Counted from the first letter of the stretch, positions 29,469 through 37,297 are shown. The stretch: 40,457 bases of DNA from Candidatus Villigracilis proximus (GCA_016715195.1 JADKBB010000061.1:1-40457), one strand, 5' to 3'. Notes: generated by a model not told the origin, from the letters alone. Translations and numbers: made by a program.

Positions 29469-30809
29469 TTACGCTGTTTCCATATATTTCTTGATCTCGT
29501 AATCTGTAACACTCAAGCGGAACTCGTCCCACTCTTCCCACTTGGCGCGCATGTAGGCTTCAAACAGGGTTGTGCCGAGTGCAGATTTCAAGACTTCGTT
29601 CTTTTCCAACTCGGTCAAGGATTCAGCCAGCGAGCCAGGGAGTTCGGTTACACCCAGCTTGGTGCGTTCTGCCTTGTTCAGGTGATAGAGATTGATGTTG
29701 TTCAACGGCTTGGGGGCTTTGAGGTTGCGGTCAATGCCATCGAGGGCGGCGGCCAGCATCACTGTGAACGCCAGGTATGGATTCGAGGATGGGTCAGGGA
29801 AACGCAATTCCGCACGGACAGCCTTGTCGCGTCCTTCGGTGTAACGAGGAATGCGGATCAAAGCCGAACGGTTCTGCTGTGCCCAGCCAATATATACAGG
29901 AGCTTCATAACCAGGAACCAAACGTTTGTAAGAATTCACGGTCGGAGCAACCACACCTGCCAGCGCTCGGGCGTGTTCCAATTGACCCGCGATGAATGAA
30001 TAAGCCAAAGGTGAAAGGTGAGCGGAGTCTGTCTTATCGAAGAACAGATTGTTGCCGGTCTTGATATCGAAGAGAGACTGGTGGCAGTGCATACCAGAGC
30101 CATTAATGCCGTAGACAGGCTTGGGCATGAAAGATGCGGTCAGTCCGTGCTGGGCAGCAATTGCCTTCACGGTGTATTTCAAAGTCAGCACATTATCGGC
30201 AGCCTTAAGTGCATCGGCAAAACGGAAATCGATTTCGTGCTGGCCTAATGCAACTTCATGATGACCCACTTCCACATCGAGTCCCATGGCGTCGAGCGCT
30301 TCCATCAATGCGGTGCGTACAACCACAGCTTCATCGAAGGAAGAGAAATCAAAGTAACCGCCCGTATCGTGCGGCACAGGGTGAACGCCGCTTCCGTCAG
30401 AGGCTTTGAAGAGAAAGAATTCAGGCTCGGGTCCAATGTTGAGCATCCAGCCGCGGTCGGCAATTTTTTTGAGAATGCGCTTTAATGCTCCGCGTGGATC
30501 GCCATCGAAAGGCTCGCCATCGGGTGTGTAAATATCGCAGAACACGCGCGCGCGTTTTGAGTCATCAGATGACCAGGGTAAAACAGCATAGGTATCCGGG
30601 TCGATCTTCAAACGCATATCACTTTCCTGTATACGCGCGAAACCTTCCACTGAGGAGCCATCGAACCATGCGCCGTCTTTTGCCACATCTTCGAGATGAC
30701 GTATCGGCATATCAAGGCTTTTCACCGCGCCCATTACATCTGTGAATTGCAGCGAGATGAACTTGACCTTATCTTCCTTTACTTTTTTGACTAAATCTTT
30801 TCCGTCCAT
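29469..30809 (-). CDS. glnA: Glutamine synthetase, type I (alpha-like)
   Basis: A 446-residue enzyme that makes glutamine from glutamate, ammonia and ATP in the cytoplasm. Motifs in order: FTDVMGAVKSLDMP, AWFDGSSVEGFARIQESDM (about residues 48-66, with the Arg seen in feedback-inhibited GS-I-alpha), IGPEPEFFLFK near 122, YFDFSS, EVGHHEVALGQHEIDFRF near 185, SGMHCHQSL near 245 and RIPRYTEGRDKAVRAELRFPD near 320. The segment near the usual adenylylation Tyr reads NLYHLNKAERTKLG, more like the GS-I-alpha group, which is not adenylylated. The ATG at 30809 with GGAG upstream is preferred to the longer frame start at 30851. It is monocistronic and ends at a strong terminator. Confidence 0.95.
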   Translation of the reverse strand: MDGKDLVKKVKEDKVKFISLQFTDVMGAVKSLDMPIRHLEDVAKDGAWFDGSSVEGFARIQESDMRLKIDPDTYAVLPWSSDDSKRARVFCDIYTPDGEPFDGDPRGALKRILKKIADRGWMLNIGPEPEFFLFKASDGSGVHPVPHDTGGYFDFSSFDEAVVVRTALMEALDAMGLDVEVGHHEVALGQHEIDFRFADALKAADNVLTLKYTVKAIAAQHGLTASFMPKPVYGINGSGMHCHQSLFDIKTGNNLFFDKTDSAHLSPLAYSFIAGQLEHARALAGVVAPTVNSYKRLVPGYEAPVYIGWAQQNRSALIRIPRYTEGRDKAVRAELRFPDPSSNPYLAFTVMLAAALDGIDRNLKAPKPLNNINLYHLNKAERTKLGVTELPGSLAESLTELEKNEVLKSALGTTLFEAYMRAKWEEWDEFRLSVTDYEIKKYMETA

Positions 30810-30908
30810 TTTTAATTTCTCCTTTTTATTTTTTGGAGTCCGGCAGCTCACTGCTGGTTTTTCTCCAATTTTTCAGATGATTACTGACGACCCTCGGATA
30901 TTTTCTGT

Positions 30909-31835
30909 TTACGATGCGCCTTCAACAACCTCCTTCGCTTCATACTTAACTTTTGGTCTGGTGCTGTTTATGAAAATTACCGACCCGATAATGATTGCAG
31001 TCGCGATCCACATACGCGGCTCCAGCGTTTCATTCCCAAACCAAACCCCAAGCAAGACAGCAACAACCGGGTTAACATAGGCATAAGTTGAGACCAGCGA
31101 GATGGGCGCATTCTGTAACAACCAACCATAGGAAACAAACCCGACCAGTGAACCTACAAAAATAAGATATGATAATCCATACAACGAGCGCGCTGAAACG
31201 GCGCTGATCTCCCATCCATTCAATTCGCCAGTGACAAACGAAATGATAAACAAACTAATACTTCCCGTCAACATTTGCGCGCCTGTATTCATCAATGATG
31301 ATTTGGGCAGGTCTGCTGATTTACTATAAATGGAGCCGGTTGCCCAAAATAAACAGGCAGCGAGCAAAGCTGCCACACCGAGAGGATTCAGCTTTGTACC
31401 TCCCCCGGAAAATTCAGCAGGGCCGACAAGAATAAAGATGCCTACGAAGCCGATCAACAGGCCAACGATACCCTGCCAGTTTGGCTTCACGCCGTTTGGG
31501 CGGATCGCTTCTCCAATTACCAAAAACATGGGCACGGATGCAATAATCAACGCGGCGATTCCAGAGGGAATAAATTGTTCCGCCCAGGCTACCAGTCCGT
31601 TGCCGCCCAGCAATAAGAGCGAACCGATAATCGCGGTGGATATCCACTGTTTGCCTGTCGGCATGGATTGTCCCGCAGCGCGCTGCCAGATGATAAGAAT
31701 CAAACCTGAGATGAGAAACCGAATTCCTCCGTGAAAAAATGGAGGGATGGTTTCAATCGCGATCTTGATTCCCAGATAGGTTGAACCCCAGACGATATAG
31801 AGTGCCAGTAAAGCCAGCCAGATTTTTGATCTCAT
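30909..31835 (-). CDS. EamA/DMT family transporter (YedA-like)
   Basis: A 308-residue integral membrane protein with about ten transmembrane helices in two EamA halves. It starts with IWLALLALYIVWGSTYLGIK, typical of the YedA/RarD group, and has APISLVSTYAYVNPVVAVLLG in the second half. Members export small metabolites such as amino acids; the substrate cannot be read from the sequence. AGGAA precedes the ATG. It lies 67 bp after the Ada-like gene on the same strand, so the two may be cotranscribed. Confidence 0.9.
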   Translation of the reverse strand: MRSKIWLALLALYIVWGSTYLGIKIAIETIPPFFHGGIRFLISGLILIIWQRAAGQSMPTGKQWISTAIIGSLLLLGGNGLVAWAEQFIPSGIAALIIASVPMFLVIGEAIRPNGVKPNWQGIVGLLIGFVGIFILVGPAEFSGGGTKLNPLGVAALLAACLFWATGSIYSKSADLPKSSLMNTGAQMLTGSISLFIISFVTGELNGWEISAVSARSLYGLSYLIFVGSLVGFVSYGWLLQNAPISLVSTYAYVNPVVAVLLGVWFGNETLEPRMWIATAIIIGSVIFINSTRPKVKYEAKEVVEGAS

Positions 31836-31902
31836 TTTTTTCCTTAATAGATTCGCCCTAAGCGGAGTCGAAGGGTGAAGTTAATGATCTTGATTTTGTG
31901 TT

Positions 31903-32778
31903 CTATGCAGTTTGCATAAATTCATGTGCCAGCAATGCTTTTTTTCTTGCATTGCCATAACGATAATTTCCAAATTCGCCGCTCTTGCGTATCACACGAT
32001 GACATGGAACCAAAACAGCAATCGGGTTATGTCCCACGGCGGTGCCAACTGCGCGAACCGCGCTTCGGCTGCCGATCTGCGCTGCGATATGCTCATAGGT
32101 GGTCAATGAGCCGACTGGAATATTTAACAATGCTTCCCAAACTTTTATTTGAAAATTCGTGTTGCGCAGATGAAGCTTGAGGGGCTGATCTGCCTGATCG
32201 AAAGCCGAATCAGGTTTCGGATTAAGAAAGATGCGGGCGATCAATGGGGCGGTGGTGTGGTAATCCTCGATCATCTTTGCCTGCTTCCAATCCGCGGCCA
32301 GGCTGTCAATTGCGCCGCCTTCGCTGCCGCTGGTTTGGATAAATCCCAGGTGACAGATGCCGCGTTCGGTGGCGGCGATCAGGCATTTTCCAAATGGAGT
32401 GGGATGCAACCCGTAATGAATGGTGAGCCCTGCGCCGCGTGATTTGTATTCGCCGGGCGTCACTGCTTCTGTGTTGACGAAAAGATCATGCAAGCGCCCC
32501 AAACTGGAAAGACCAACTTGATGCGTGGTGTCGAGCAGGTTTTCAGAGCGGGCAAGTAATTCCTTGGCGTGTTCTTTTGTCAGGAATTGCATGAAGCGTT
32601 TCGGGCTGATGCCTGCCCAGAGGGTAAATAAACGCTGAAAATGATATTCGCTCAATCCAACGGCAGATGCGATCTCGTCGAGTTCGGGCTGGCGCTGCAC
32701 ATTGGCTTCAATGTATTGAATGGCCTGTTCGATCAATTGATAATGTTGTGAAAGTTCGAGGCTGGGGTTATTTTCCAT
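31903..32778 (-). CDS. AraC-type regulator fused to O6-alkylguanine-DNA alkyltransferase (Ada-like, lacking N-Ada)
   Basis: A 291-residue fusion. Residues 10-110 are an AraC helix-turn-helix pair (LDEIASAVGLSEYHFQRLF, ISPKRFMQFLTKEHAKELL). Residues 125-290 are the alkyltransferase with the active-site PCHRVIRKSGEFGNYRYG, whose Cys accepts the alkyl group. E. coli Ada has an additional N-terminal zinc domain (with Cys38) that senses phosphotriester damage. This protein starts at the HTH and lacks it, so its regulation must differ. The ATG at 32778 follows GGAG and is preferred to a longer start at 32901. TACAAT on the minus strand (32810-32805) may be the -10 box. It probably forms an operon with the EamA gene. 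Confidence 0.9.
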   Translation of the reverse strand: MENNPSLELSQHYQLIEQAIQYIEANVQRQPELDEIASAVGLSEYHFQRLFTLWAGISPKRFMQFLTKEHAKELLARSENLLDTTHQVGLSSLGRLHDLFVNTEAVTPGEYKSRGAGLTIHYGLHPTPFGKCLIAATERGICHLGFIQTSGSEGGAIDSLAADWKQAKMIEDYHTTAPLIARIFLNPKPDSAFDQADQPLKLHLRNTNFQIKVWEALLNIPVGSLTTYEHIAAQIGSRSAVRAVGTAVGHNPIAVLVPCHRVIRKSGEFGNYRYGNARKKALLAHEFMQTA

Positions 32779-32870
32779 GGTTGATCTCCTTTTTGATGAT
32801 GGAGATTGTATTTGACAGCCGTCTTGCGGGCGACCCGTTTCTTGCGCAATTGTTCTGGAGATGCATAAAA

Positions 32871-32898
32871 AAACAGATATGCACGGGCATACCTGTTT
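32871..32898 (-). terminator. Minus-strand intrinsic terminator
   Basis: The 12-nt arms 32871-32882 and 32887-32898 pair with one mismatch. Read on the minus strand the stem is followed by seven T. It ends a transcript coming from the 32.9-33.3 kb region, upstream of the Ada-like gene promoter. Confidence 0.65.
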
Positions 32899-33297
32899 CA
32901 ATACACGCGGGTATTAAAAAGAAACGCCCTTCCAAAAGCAACAGGCGGATCATGCCTGTATCACTGCGTTCATTTTATCCCATGCATCACTGTATGGCTT
33001 TCAATGATGAGCATTTTTAATTTCCATGCTCAAAACGCTTGCTTTGGAAGGGAGAAGGAAGTTTGTGATTAACTTCAGAGGCATCCGCTGATCTATCCGA
33101 TTTTCTCGCTTTCGCGATTAGCGTCCCGTTCGCACGGGAGAACCTCCACCTCGTGATCTTGCTGATATTTATGTATCAGAACTTGCAAGACCCAGCCGCT
33201 TGTATCTCCGTATTTTATTTTGGGTACAACGAAAGGTATTGTATATGTACCCTGTGAACTCGTCAAGGAAGGTTTTAAGTTGTATATAAGTACCAAC
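32899..33297. other. Gap between the Ada-like gene and the 6S RNA, no certain gene
   Basis: About 400 bp without a firm gene. On the minus strand a frame ending at 33093 reads protein-like over its last 60 codons (TYTIPFVVPKIKYGDTSGW, then EVEVLPCERDANRESEKIG), but its ATG at 33344 lies inside the 6S RNA. It may be a remnant. Small hairpins occur near 33115-33140 (CCCGT/ACGGG) and an inverted repeat GGGTAC/GTACCC at about 33223-33253. Confidence 0.35.
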
Positions 33298-33475
33298 AAA
33301 AAAACCCCGCTTATGCCGTGTACCACCAGGTTTTGAACCTGCAAAAGCAGGTGGGTCCCTACCGAGAAACGCCGCCTTGGCTCAGGCCTATCGCGTTATT
33401 TCTGTTAAGTTAAGGACCCTTTTAATATGTATTGGCTCAAAACGTGAAGGCGATATCACGAACACAGAAGGGCTG
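33298..33475 (-). ncRNA. ssrS: Probable 6S RNA
   Basis: The minus strand holds a structured RNA of about 178 nt starting just after an extended -10 box (33489-33481) and ending in seven T (33304-33298). Features match 6S RNA, the regulator that binds the sigma70 holoenzyme by mimicking an open promoter. The length is right. There is an early GTGTTCG (CTTCTGTGTTCGTG). Near the 3' end GGTTCAAAACC...ACGGCAT parallels GGTTCAAGGG...GCGGCAT in E. coli 6S. The ends can pair (GCCC and TGTGT with GGGG and ACACG). GGGTCC and GGACCC close an internal stem. An internal hairpin is ACCTGCTTTTGCAGGT. The identification is by pattern and memory, not by a covariance search. Confidence 0.7.
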
Positions 33476-33480
33476 TGATT

Positions 33481-33489
33481 CTTATACCA
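33481..33489 (-). promoter_or_regulatory. Extended -10 promoter of the 6S RNA
   Basis: Read on the minus strand this is TGGTATAAG. A start near 33475 fits the 5' end of the RNA (ACAGCCCTTCTGTG). Confidence 0.5.
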
Positions 33490-33552
33490 TACTCAGCGGT
33501 GCAAGGGTAGATAAAAATTAATTCTCCCGTATGACAGGGTTTACAAAACTGA

Positions 33553-33581
33553 TTGCTTTTATAAATCATTTGTGCTACGCT
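33553..33581 (+). promoter_or_regulatory. Sigma70-type promoter of the lysozyme gene
   Basis: TTGCTT (33553-33558) and TACGCT (33576-33581) are separated by 17 bp, with TG one base before the -10. The leader is about 35 nt and contains GGAGG before the ATG at 33622. Confidence 0.4.
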
Positions 33582-33621
33582 TAATTTCTCATAACCAAAC
33601 TTTATTTCAACGGAGGATTAC

Positions 33622-34641
33622 ATGGCGACAGTTCCGGGTATTGATGTTTCCTATTGGGATGCAGGCATAGACTGGCCCAAGGTGCGCGCAACAGGGCAGC
33701 GTTTTATGGTGGCCAAAGCCACCGAAGGCATCACCTATAAAGACCCCACATTTGACGATAATTGGTTTGGCGCGAAATCAGCCGGACTCCTGCGCGGTGC
33801 GTATCATTTTTTCCGCTGTAATGTGGATGCCAGAAAACAAGCCGATTATTTTATTGATTATGTAAAAACAGTGAAAGACAATGGCGAACTTCCGCCTGTG
33901 CTTGATCTTGAAACGCACGACGGCATGAGGAAGGAGAAGATCGTGCCTGCGGTTAAGATTTGGCTTGACCGGGTTGAATCTGTGTTTGGGAAAAAGCCGA
34001 TCATTTATTCGGGTCAATACTTTTTACAGGATTATCTTGTCGTAGCTGGCGGCGGACCTCCCGCCTGGGCCAAGGATTATCCGCTCTGGCTGGCGCAATA
34101 TCCCAATCAATATCAGGATGGCATGAAGCCCTATCTTCCGCGCGGCTGGTTCAATTGGACCATCTGGCAATACAGCGATAAGGGCAAGGTCAACGGCATC
34201 AATGCCTCTGCGGATATGAATATTTTCAACGGCACACTGGAAGAATTATATAAATTTGCAGGCGCAAGTATTCCCGATCAAAAGCCGAAGATCCACACCA
34301 TTACCAAAGGTGACAGCTTCGAATCCATTGCGAATGCCTACGGTGTCACAGTGCGTGAATTGGTGATGGCTAACCCCCAACTACTTGTCACCGGCGACAA
34401 ATTAACCGTGCCTGTTGCAGTTGCCATCCCTCAGGAAAGCGTATCAACCTCCACGCCGGTAACTGGGCCGGGCGATTCTGACACATCCTCCACCCCCAAG
34501 CGGACGTATACCGTGAAAGCAGGCGATACACTTTCAGTCATCGCCGTGAAACACAGCGTTACCGTTGCTGCAATTGCGACTGCGAACGATATTAAAAATA
34601 TCAATAGCATCAAGGTGGGGCAGGTGTTGGTAATTCCGTAG
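33622..34641 (+). CDS. GH25 lysozyme with two LysM domains
   Basis: A 339-residue muramidase. The GH25 barrel spans residues 1-210: GIDVSYWDAGIDWPKV with catalytic-site Asp near 7, MVAKATEGITYKDP, RGAYHFFRC, and PVLDLETHD near 92-99 with the DxE catalytic pair. WTIWQYSDKGKVNGI near 180 closes the barrel. LysM 1 (about 222-262, HTITKGDSFESIANAYGVT) and LysM 2 (about 296-339, YTVKAGDTLSVIAVKHSVT) bind peptidoglycan. There is no signal peptide, and MATVPGIDVSYWD begins directly at the barrel, so export needs another route or the enzyme is released by lysis. GGAGG lies before the ATG. It is monocistronic with a terminator. Confidence 0.92.
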   Translation: MATVPGIDVSYWDAGIDWPKVRATGQRFMVAKATEGITYKDPTFDDNWFGAKSAGLLRGAYHFFRCNVDARKQADYFIDYVKTVKDNGELPPVLDLETHDGMRKEKIVPAVKIWLDRVESVFGKKPIIYSGQYFLQDYLVVAGGGPPAWAKDYPLWLAQYPNQYQDGMKPYLPRGWFNWTIWQYSDKGKVNGINASADMNIFNGTLEELYKFAGASIPDQKPKIHTITKGDSFESIANAYGVTVRELVMANPQLLVTGDKLTVPVAVAIPQESVSTSTPVTGPGDSDTSSTPKRTYTVKAGDTLSVIAVKHSVTVAAIATANDIKNINSIKVGQVLVIP

Positions 34642-34658
34642 TGCGAACGTAAAACGTA

Positions 34659-34693
34659 AAAAATACTCTGTGCCAGAAGCGCAGAGTATTTTT
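34659..34693 (+). terminator. Terminator of the lysozyme gene
   Basis: AAAAATACTCTG (34659-34670) pairs exactly with CAGAGTATTTTT (34682-34693), leaving an 11-nt loop. It lies 18 bp after the stop codon. Confidence 0.85.
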
Positions 34694-34708
34694 ATATGTC
34701 TACATATT

Positions 34709-34784
34709 CTAGCCACCTGACTCTTTGTTTTTTGAACGCTTGCGAAGCGATCTGCGTCCTGTTTTAAAACTGTCGGGTGGCTAG
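34709..34784. repeat. 76-bp MITE-like element, copy 1
   Basis: The terminal inverted repeats are CTAGCCACCTGAC and GTCGGGTGGCTAG (12 of 13 pair). The interior (TTTGTTTTTTGAACGCTTGC, then GTTTTAAAACTGTCGGGTGG) is closely similar to copy 2 at 35033-35108. Both copies have exactly the same length. There is no coding capacity. Confidence 0.75.
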
Positions 34785-34837
34785 GTCGATTATAGGTATG
34801 GTGTTATAGGATATGGGTGGATGTCTATTCTCTATCA

Positions 34838-34989
34838 ATCCCGAAGGGATGAAATGATGTAGTAGCAAAAAAGCATATTGAAAACCAAACCCCGAAGGGG
34901 TGTCATGGATTTTTTCGATCTCTGACACCCCTTCGGGGTTGAATGCCGCGTTATCTATTTCCTATAATCATTTGACCCTTTCAGGGTCA
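34838..34989. repeat. Cluster of palindromic CCCGAAGGG-type repeats
   Basis: Three separate palindromes follow one another. ATCCCGAAGGGAT is at 34838-34850. AACCCCGAAGGGGTGTCA (34888-34905) has an exact 18-nt inverted copy at 34923-34940. TGACCCT/AGGGTCA is at 34973-34989. All share a CCC...GGG core with a GAA/TTC centre. They look like REP-type elements, or strong hairpins in RNA. Confidence 0.7.
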
Positions 34990-35032
34990 TAAGATTGGGT
35001 TATGAAACATGGTGACTTTACATGGTCGATCA

Positions 35033-35108
35033 CCAGCCGCCCGACACTTTGTTTTTTGGACGTTCGTGAAGCGGTCTGTGTCCTATTTTAAAACTGTCGG
35101 GTGGCTGG
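35033..35108. repeat. 76-bp MITE-like element, copy 2
   Basis: The terminal inverted repeats are CCAGCCGCCCGAC and GTCGGGTGGCTGG (12 of 13 pair). Compared with copy 1, a T:A pair in the arm is replaced by C:G on both sides, so the arms have changed together. It lies 24 bp after a GGTCGAT word that also follows copy 1. Confidence 0.75.
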
Positions 35109-35140
35109 TACATATTTACCTGTCTACTTATTTACCTGAT

Positions 35141-36485
35141 TTATGGATACACTCTTTTGATCGTGCGCGGGAAGGCAATCGCCTCGCGGATGTGTTCAAT
35201 GCCGCAGATCCATGAGGTGACGCGTTCGGTGCCCATGCCGAAGCCTGAGTGGGGGACTGAGCCATATTTGCGAAGTTCCAAATACCATTTGAAGGCGTCC
35301 TCGGGCAGTTTCTCTTTGCGGATGCGTGCCAGCAATGCATCGTGGTCGCTCATGCGCTCAGAGCCGCCGCAGATCTCGCCGTAGCCTTCGGGCGCGAGCA
35401 AGTCCACAGATTTGCAGACTTCGGGGCGATCGGGCCACGGTTCCATGTAAAAGGCTTTGACCGCGGATGGATAGCCATAGACAAAGACGGGTGTTTCAAA
35501 TTGATTGGTAATGGCGGTTTCGTGCGGAGCGCCAAAGTCCATGCCCCATTCGAAGTCAAGCAGGGCTTTCTTTTCGGGGTCGGTTTCTTTCTCACGTAAC
35601 TCTTCGATCATCTTCGCTGCGTCATCATAGGAAATGCGCGGGAAGGGGACCGACGATCTTCTCCAACTTGGAGATGTCACGCCCGAGGGATTTCAACTCA
35701 GGCATCCGGTCACGCATGACGCGCTGCACGATATGAGTCAACATCTGCTCTTCGATTTCCATCAGCCCATCGAGGTCACAAAAAGCGATCTCAGGTTCGA
35801 GCATCCAGAATTCAGTTAAGTGGCGGCGCGTTTTTGATTTCTCAGCGCGGAAGGTGGGACCGAAACAGTAGACTTTTCCAAATGCGAAAATATTGGCTTC
35901 GTTATAAAGCTGACCGGTTTGCGCGAGATAGGCTTTGCCTTCGTCGAAGTATTCGGTTTCAAAGAGGGTGGTGGTGCCTTCGGCGGCGGCGGGAGTGAGA
36001 ATGGGCGTGCTCATTTCGGTGAAGCCATTGGTATCGAGCCATTCGCGGGTGGCCGCCATGACCGTGGCGCGGATGCGCAAAATCGCCCACTGACTCTGCA
36101 TACGAATCCACAGGTGACGGTTATCGAGCGCGAAGTCTACGCCGTGATCTTTGAGCGACATCGGGTAATCGAGGTCAGCGGACTGAACCACCTGTAAATC
36201 CTTGATGCCCAGTTCGTATCCGCCGGGGATGCCGGGAGCGCGTTTGTCTTCACGCACCACGCCCGTGATAATGACCGAGGATTCCTGCGGCAGGTGCGAG
36301 ATCTGCTCGAAGAGCTCGGGAGTCAGGTCACCTTTGAAGGCGACACACTGGATAAAGGCTGTCCCATCGCGCACGAGCAAAAACGATAATTTGCCCTTGT
36401 CGGTGCGGTTATAAACCCAGCCCTTGATGGTCACTTCTTTTTCGACGTAATTTGAAATTTTTGAAACGCTGATGTATTCAGCCAT
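35141..36485 (-). pseudogene. asnS: Asparaginyl-tRNA synthetase, one frameshift
   Basis: A class II synthetase that charges tRNA-Asn. The 5' frame (36485 down to about 35650) has the anticodon-binding OB fold (EVTIKGWVYNRTDKGKLSFL), class II motif 1 (FTEMSTPILTPAAAEGTTTLF) and motif 2 (FGPTFRAEKSKTRRHLTEFW). The 3' frame (to 35141) has DFEWGMDFGAPHETAI-type and motif 3 GFGMGTERVTSWICGIEHIREAI. The frames join at a run of four C (minus strand, 35648-35645). Removing one C gives KIVGPFPRISYDDA and a full protein of about 447 residues. The gene is otherwise complete with GAGGAA before the ATG. An essential type of gene broken only in a homopolymer points to a sequence error. Confidence 0.88.
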
Positions 36486-36560
36486 AAGATAATTCCTCTT
36501 AGTAGTTATTTTTTTTCAATTATAGCAGATGCGATTCGCTATTCTAAAGCAGGCTTGAGT

Positions 36561-37142
36561 TTATCCATTTTGCATAATCATGTTTACCCCAGGCTCAACC
36601 AACTGCCGATAAAAATCATTCATCTGCTCTGCGGAATAAGTAGAGTCATTATCCAACCACCAGGTCAGCAGGGAAATAAAAGAACTGGCGATATGATACG
36701 AAAGGATTTCAGGCGGGAAACCTTTTTTGCGTTTTGCCAATTGTTGTTTCAAGTGGTCTGTCAGATAGCCAGATAAATATTTTTGAATATAGGTCAGGGC
36801 AATGTTCCCGCCCTGTTTTCCAGCCATTGCTTTGTAGAGCCTGCGCTGGCTTTCTGCATGTTGAAACATGGACAGACTCAACCCCCACGGACCTTCATTG
36901 TTGGCAGAGGCGGCGTTCAAATGCTTTTCAAACTCTGCCCACAGATGTTCAAACCCGCTGAGGAGTAGATCCTCTTTGTCTTGAAAATGCGCGTAAAACG
37001 TGGAGCGTCCCACGTTGGCGCGGTCGATTACATCCTGCACGGTAGCGGCTTCAAATCCTTTTTCCAGAATGACGGCGATCAGAGCTTCTTGCAATAACTG
37101 GCGCGTGCGCTCAATGCGCCGATCCACTGTTTTTGTTGGCAT
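36561..37142 (-). CDS. TetR/AcrR family transcriptional regulator
   Basis: A 193-residue repressor. The N-terminal helix-turn-helix (about residues 12-58) includes RTRQLLQEALIAVILEKGFE, then VQDVIDRANVGRSTFYAHFQ and KEDLL, which are standard for TetR proteins. The C-terminal ligand-binding part ends with EQMNDFYRQLVEPGVNMIMQ. The ATG at 37142 follows GGAG and is preferred to a longer start at 37223. It is divergent from the broken ABC efflux operon and should repress it, and perhaps itself, through the palindrome at 37236-37251. Unlike that operon, this gene is intact. Confidence 0.9.
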   Translation of the reverse strand: MPTKTVDRRIERTRQLLQEALIAVILEKGFEAATVQDVIDRANVGRSTFYAHFQDKEDLLLSGFEHLWAEFEKHLNAASANNEGPWGLSLSMFQHAESQRRLYKAMAGKQGGNIALTYIQKYLSGYLTDHLKQQLAKRKKGFPPEILSYHIASSFISLLTWWLDNDSTYSAEQMNDFYRQLVEPGVNMIMQNG

Positions 37143-37235
37143 GTTGATTCTCCTTTTTATTGGTGGCCTAGAAGCCCGAATGTTCTGTGAGGAGGACATT
37201 AAAACCGCCGCGAATATGAACAATTTGCCTTGTTT

Positions 37236-37251
37236 TGTTCAGTATTGAACA
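37236..37251. promoter_or_regulatory. Candidate TetR operator
   Basis: TGTTCA-GTAT-TGAACA is a perfect 16-bp palindrome in the 228-bp region between the divergent TetR and ABC genes. It lies about 20 bp upstream of the -35 box of the ABC promoter, a sensible place for an operator. Confidence 0.5.
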
Positions 37252-37269
37252 TTTAAGGCATTTTGGTTG

Positions 37270-37297
37270 TTGACTTACTGTCAAGACACTGTATAAG
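37270..37297 (+). promoter_or_regulatory. Sigma70-type promoter of the ABC operon
   Basis: TTGACT (37270-37275), 16 bp, TATAAG (37292-37297). TTGAC is also inverted as GTCAA at 37282-37286, within the spacer, which may be a second repressor contact. The leader of about 65 nt carries AGGAG before GTG 37371. Confidence 0.55.

Noticed and set aside
29364..29999. Plus-strand frame of 211 codons opposite glutamine synthetase
   Set aside because: It runs across the terminator hairpin and is antisense to a highly conserved enzyme.
33298..33345. T-box-like word GGTGGTAC on the minus strand followed by a T run
   Set aside because: No stem I, specifier loop or downstream amino-acid or synthetase gene fits. 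The length and paired ends fit 6S RNA better.
33320..33345. tRNA T-arm-like GGTTCAAAACC
   Set aside because: No acceptor, D or anticodon arm can be drawn around it. It is part of the 6S RNA 3' side.
34800..35110. CRISPR array
   Set aside because: Repeats are palindromic, of different lengths and irregularly spaced, with no constant repeat-spacer unit and no cas gene.
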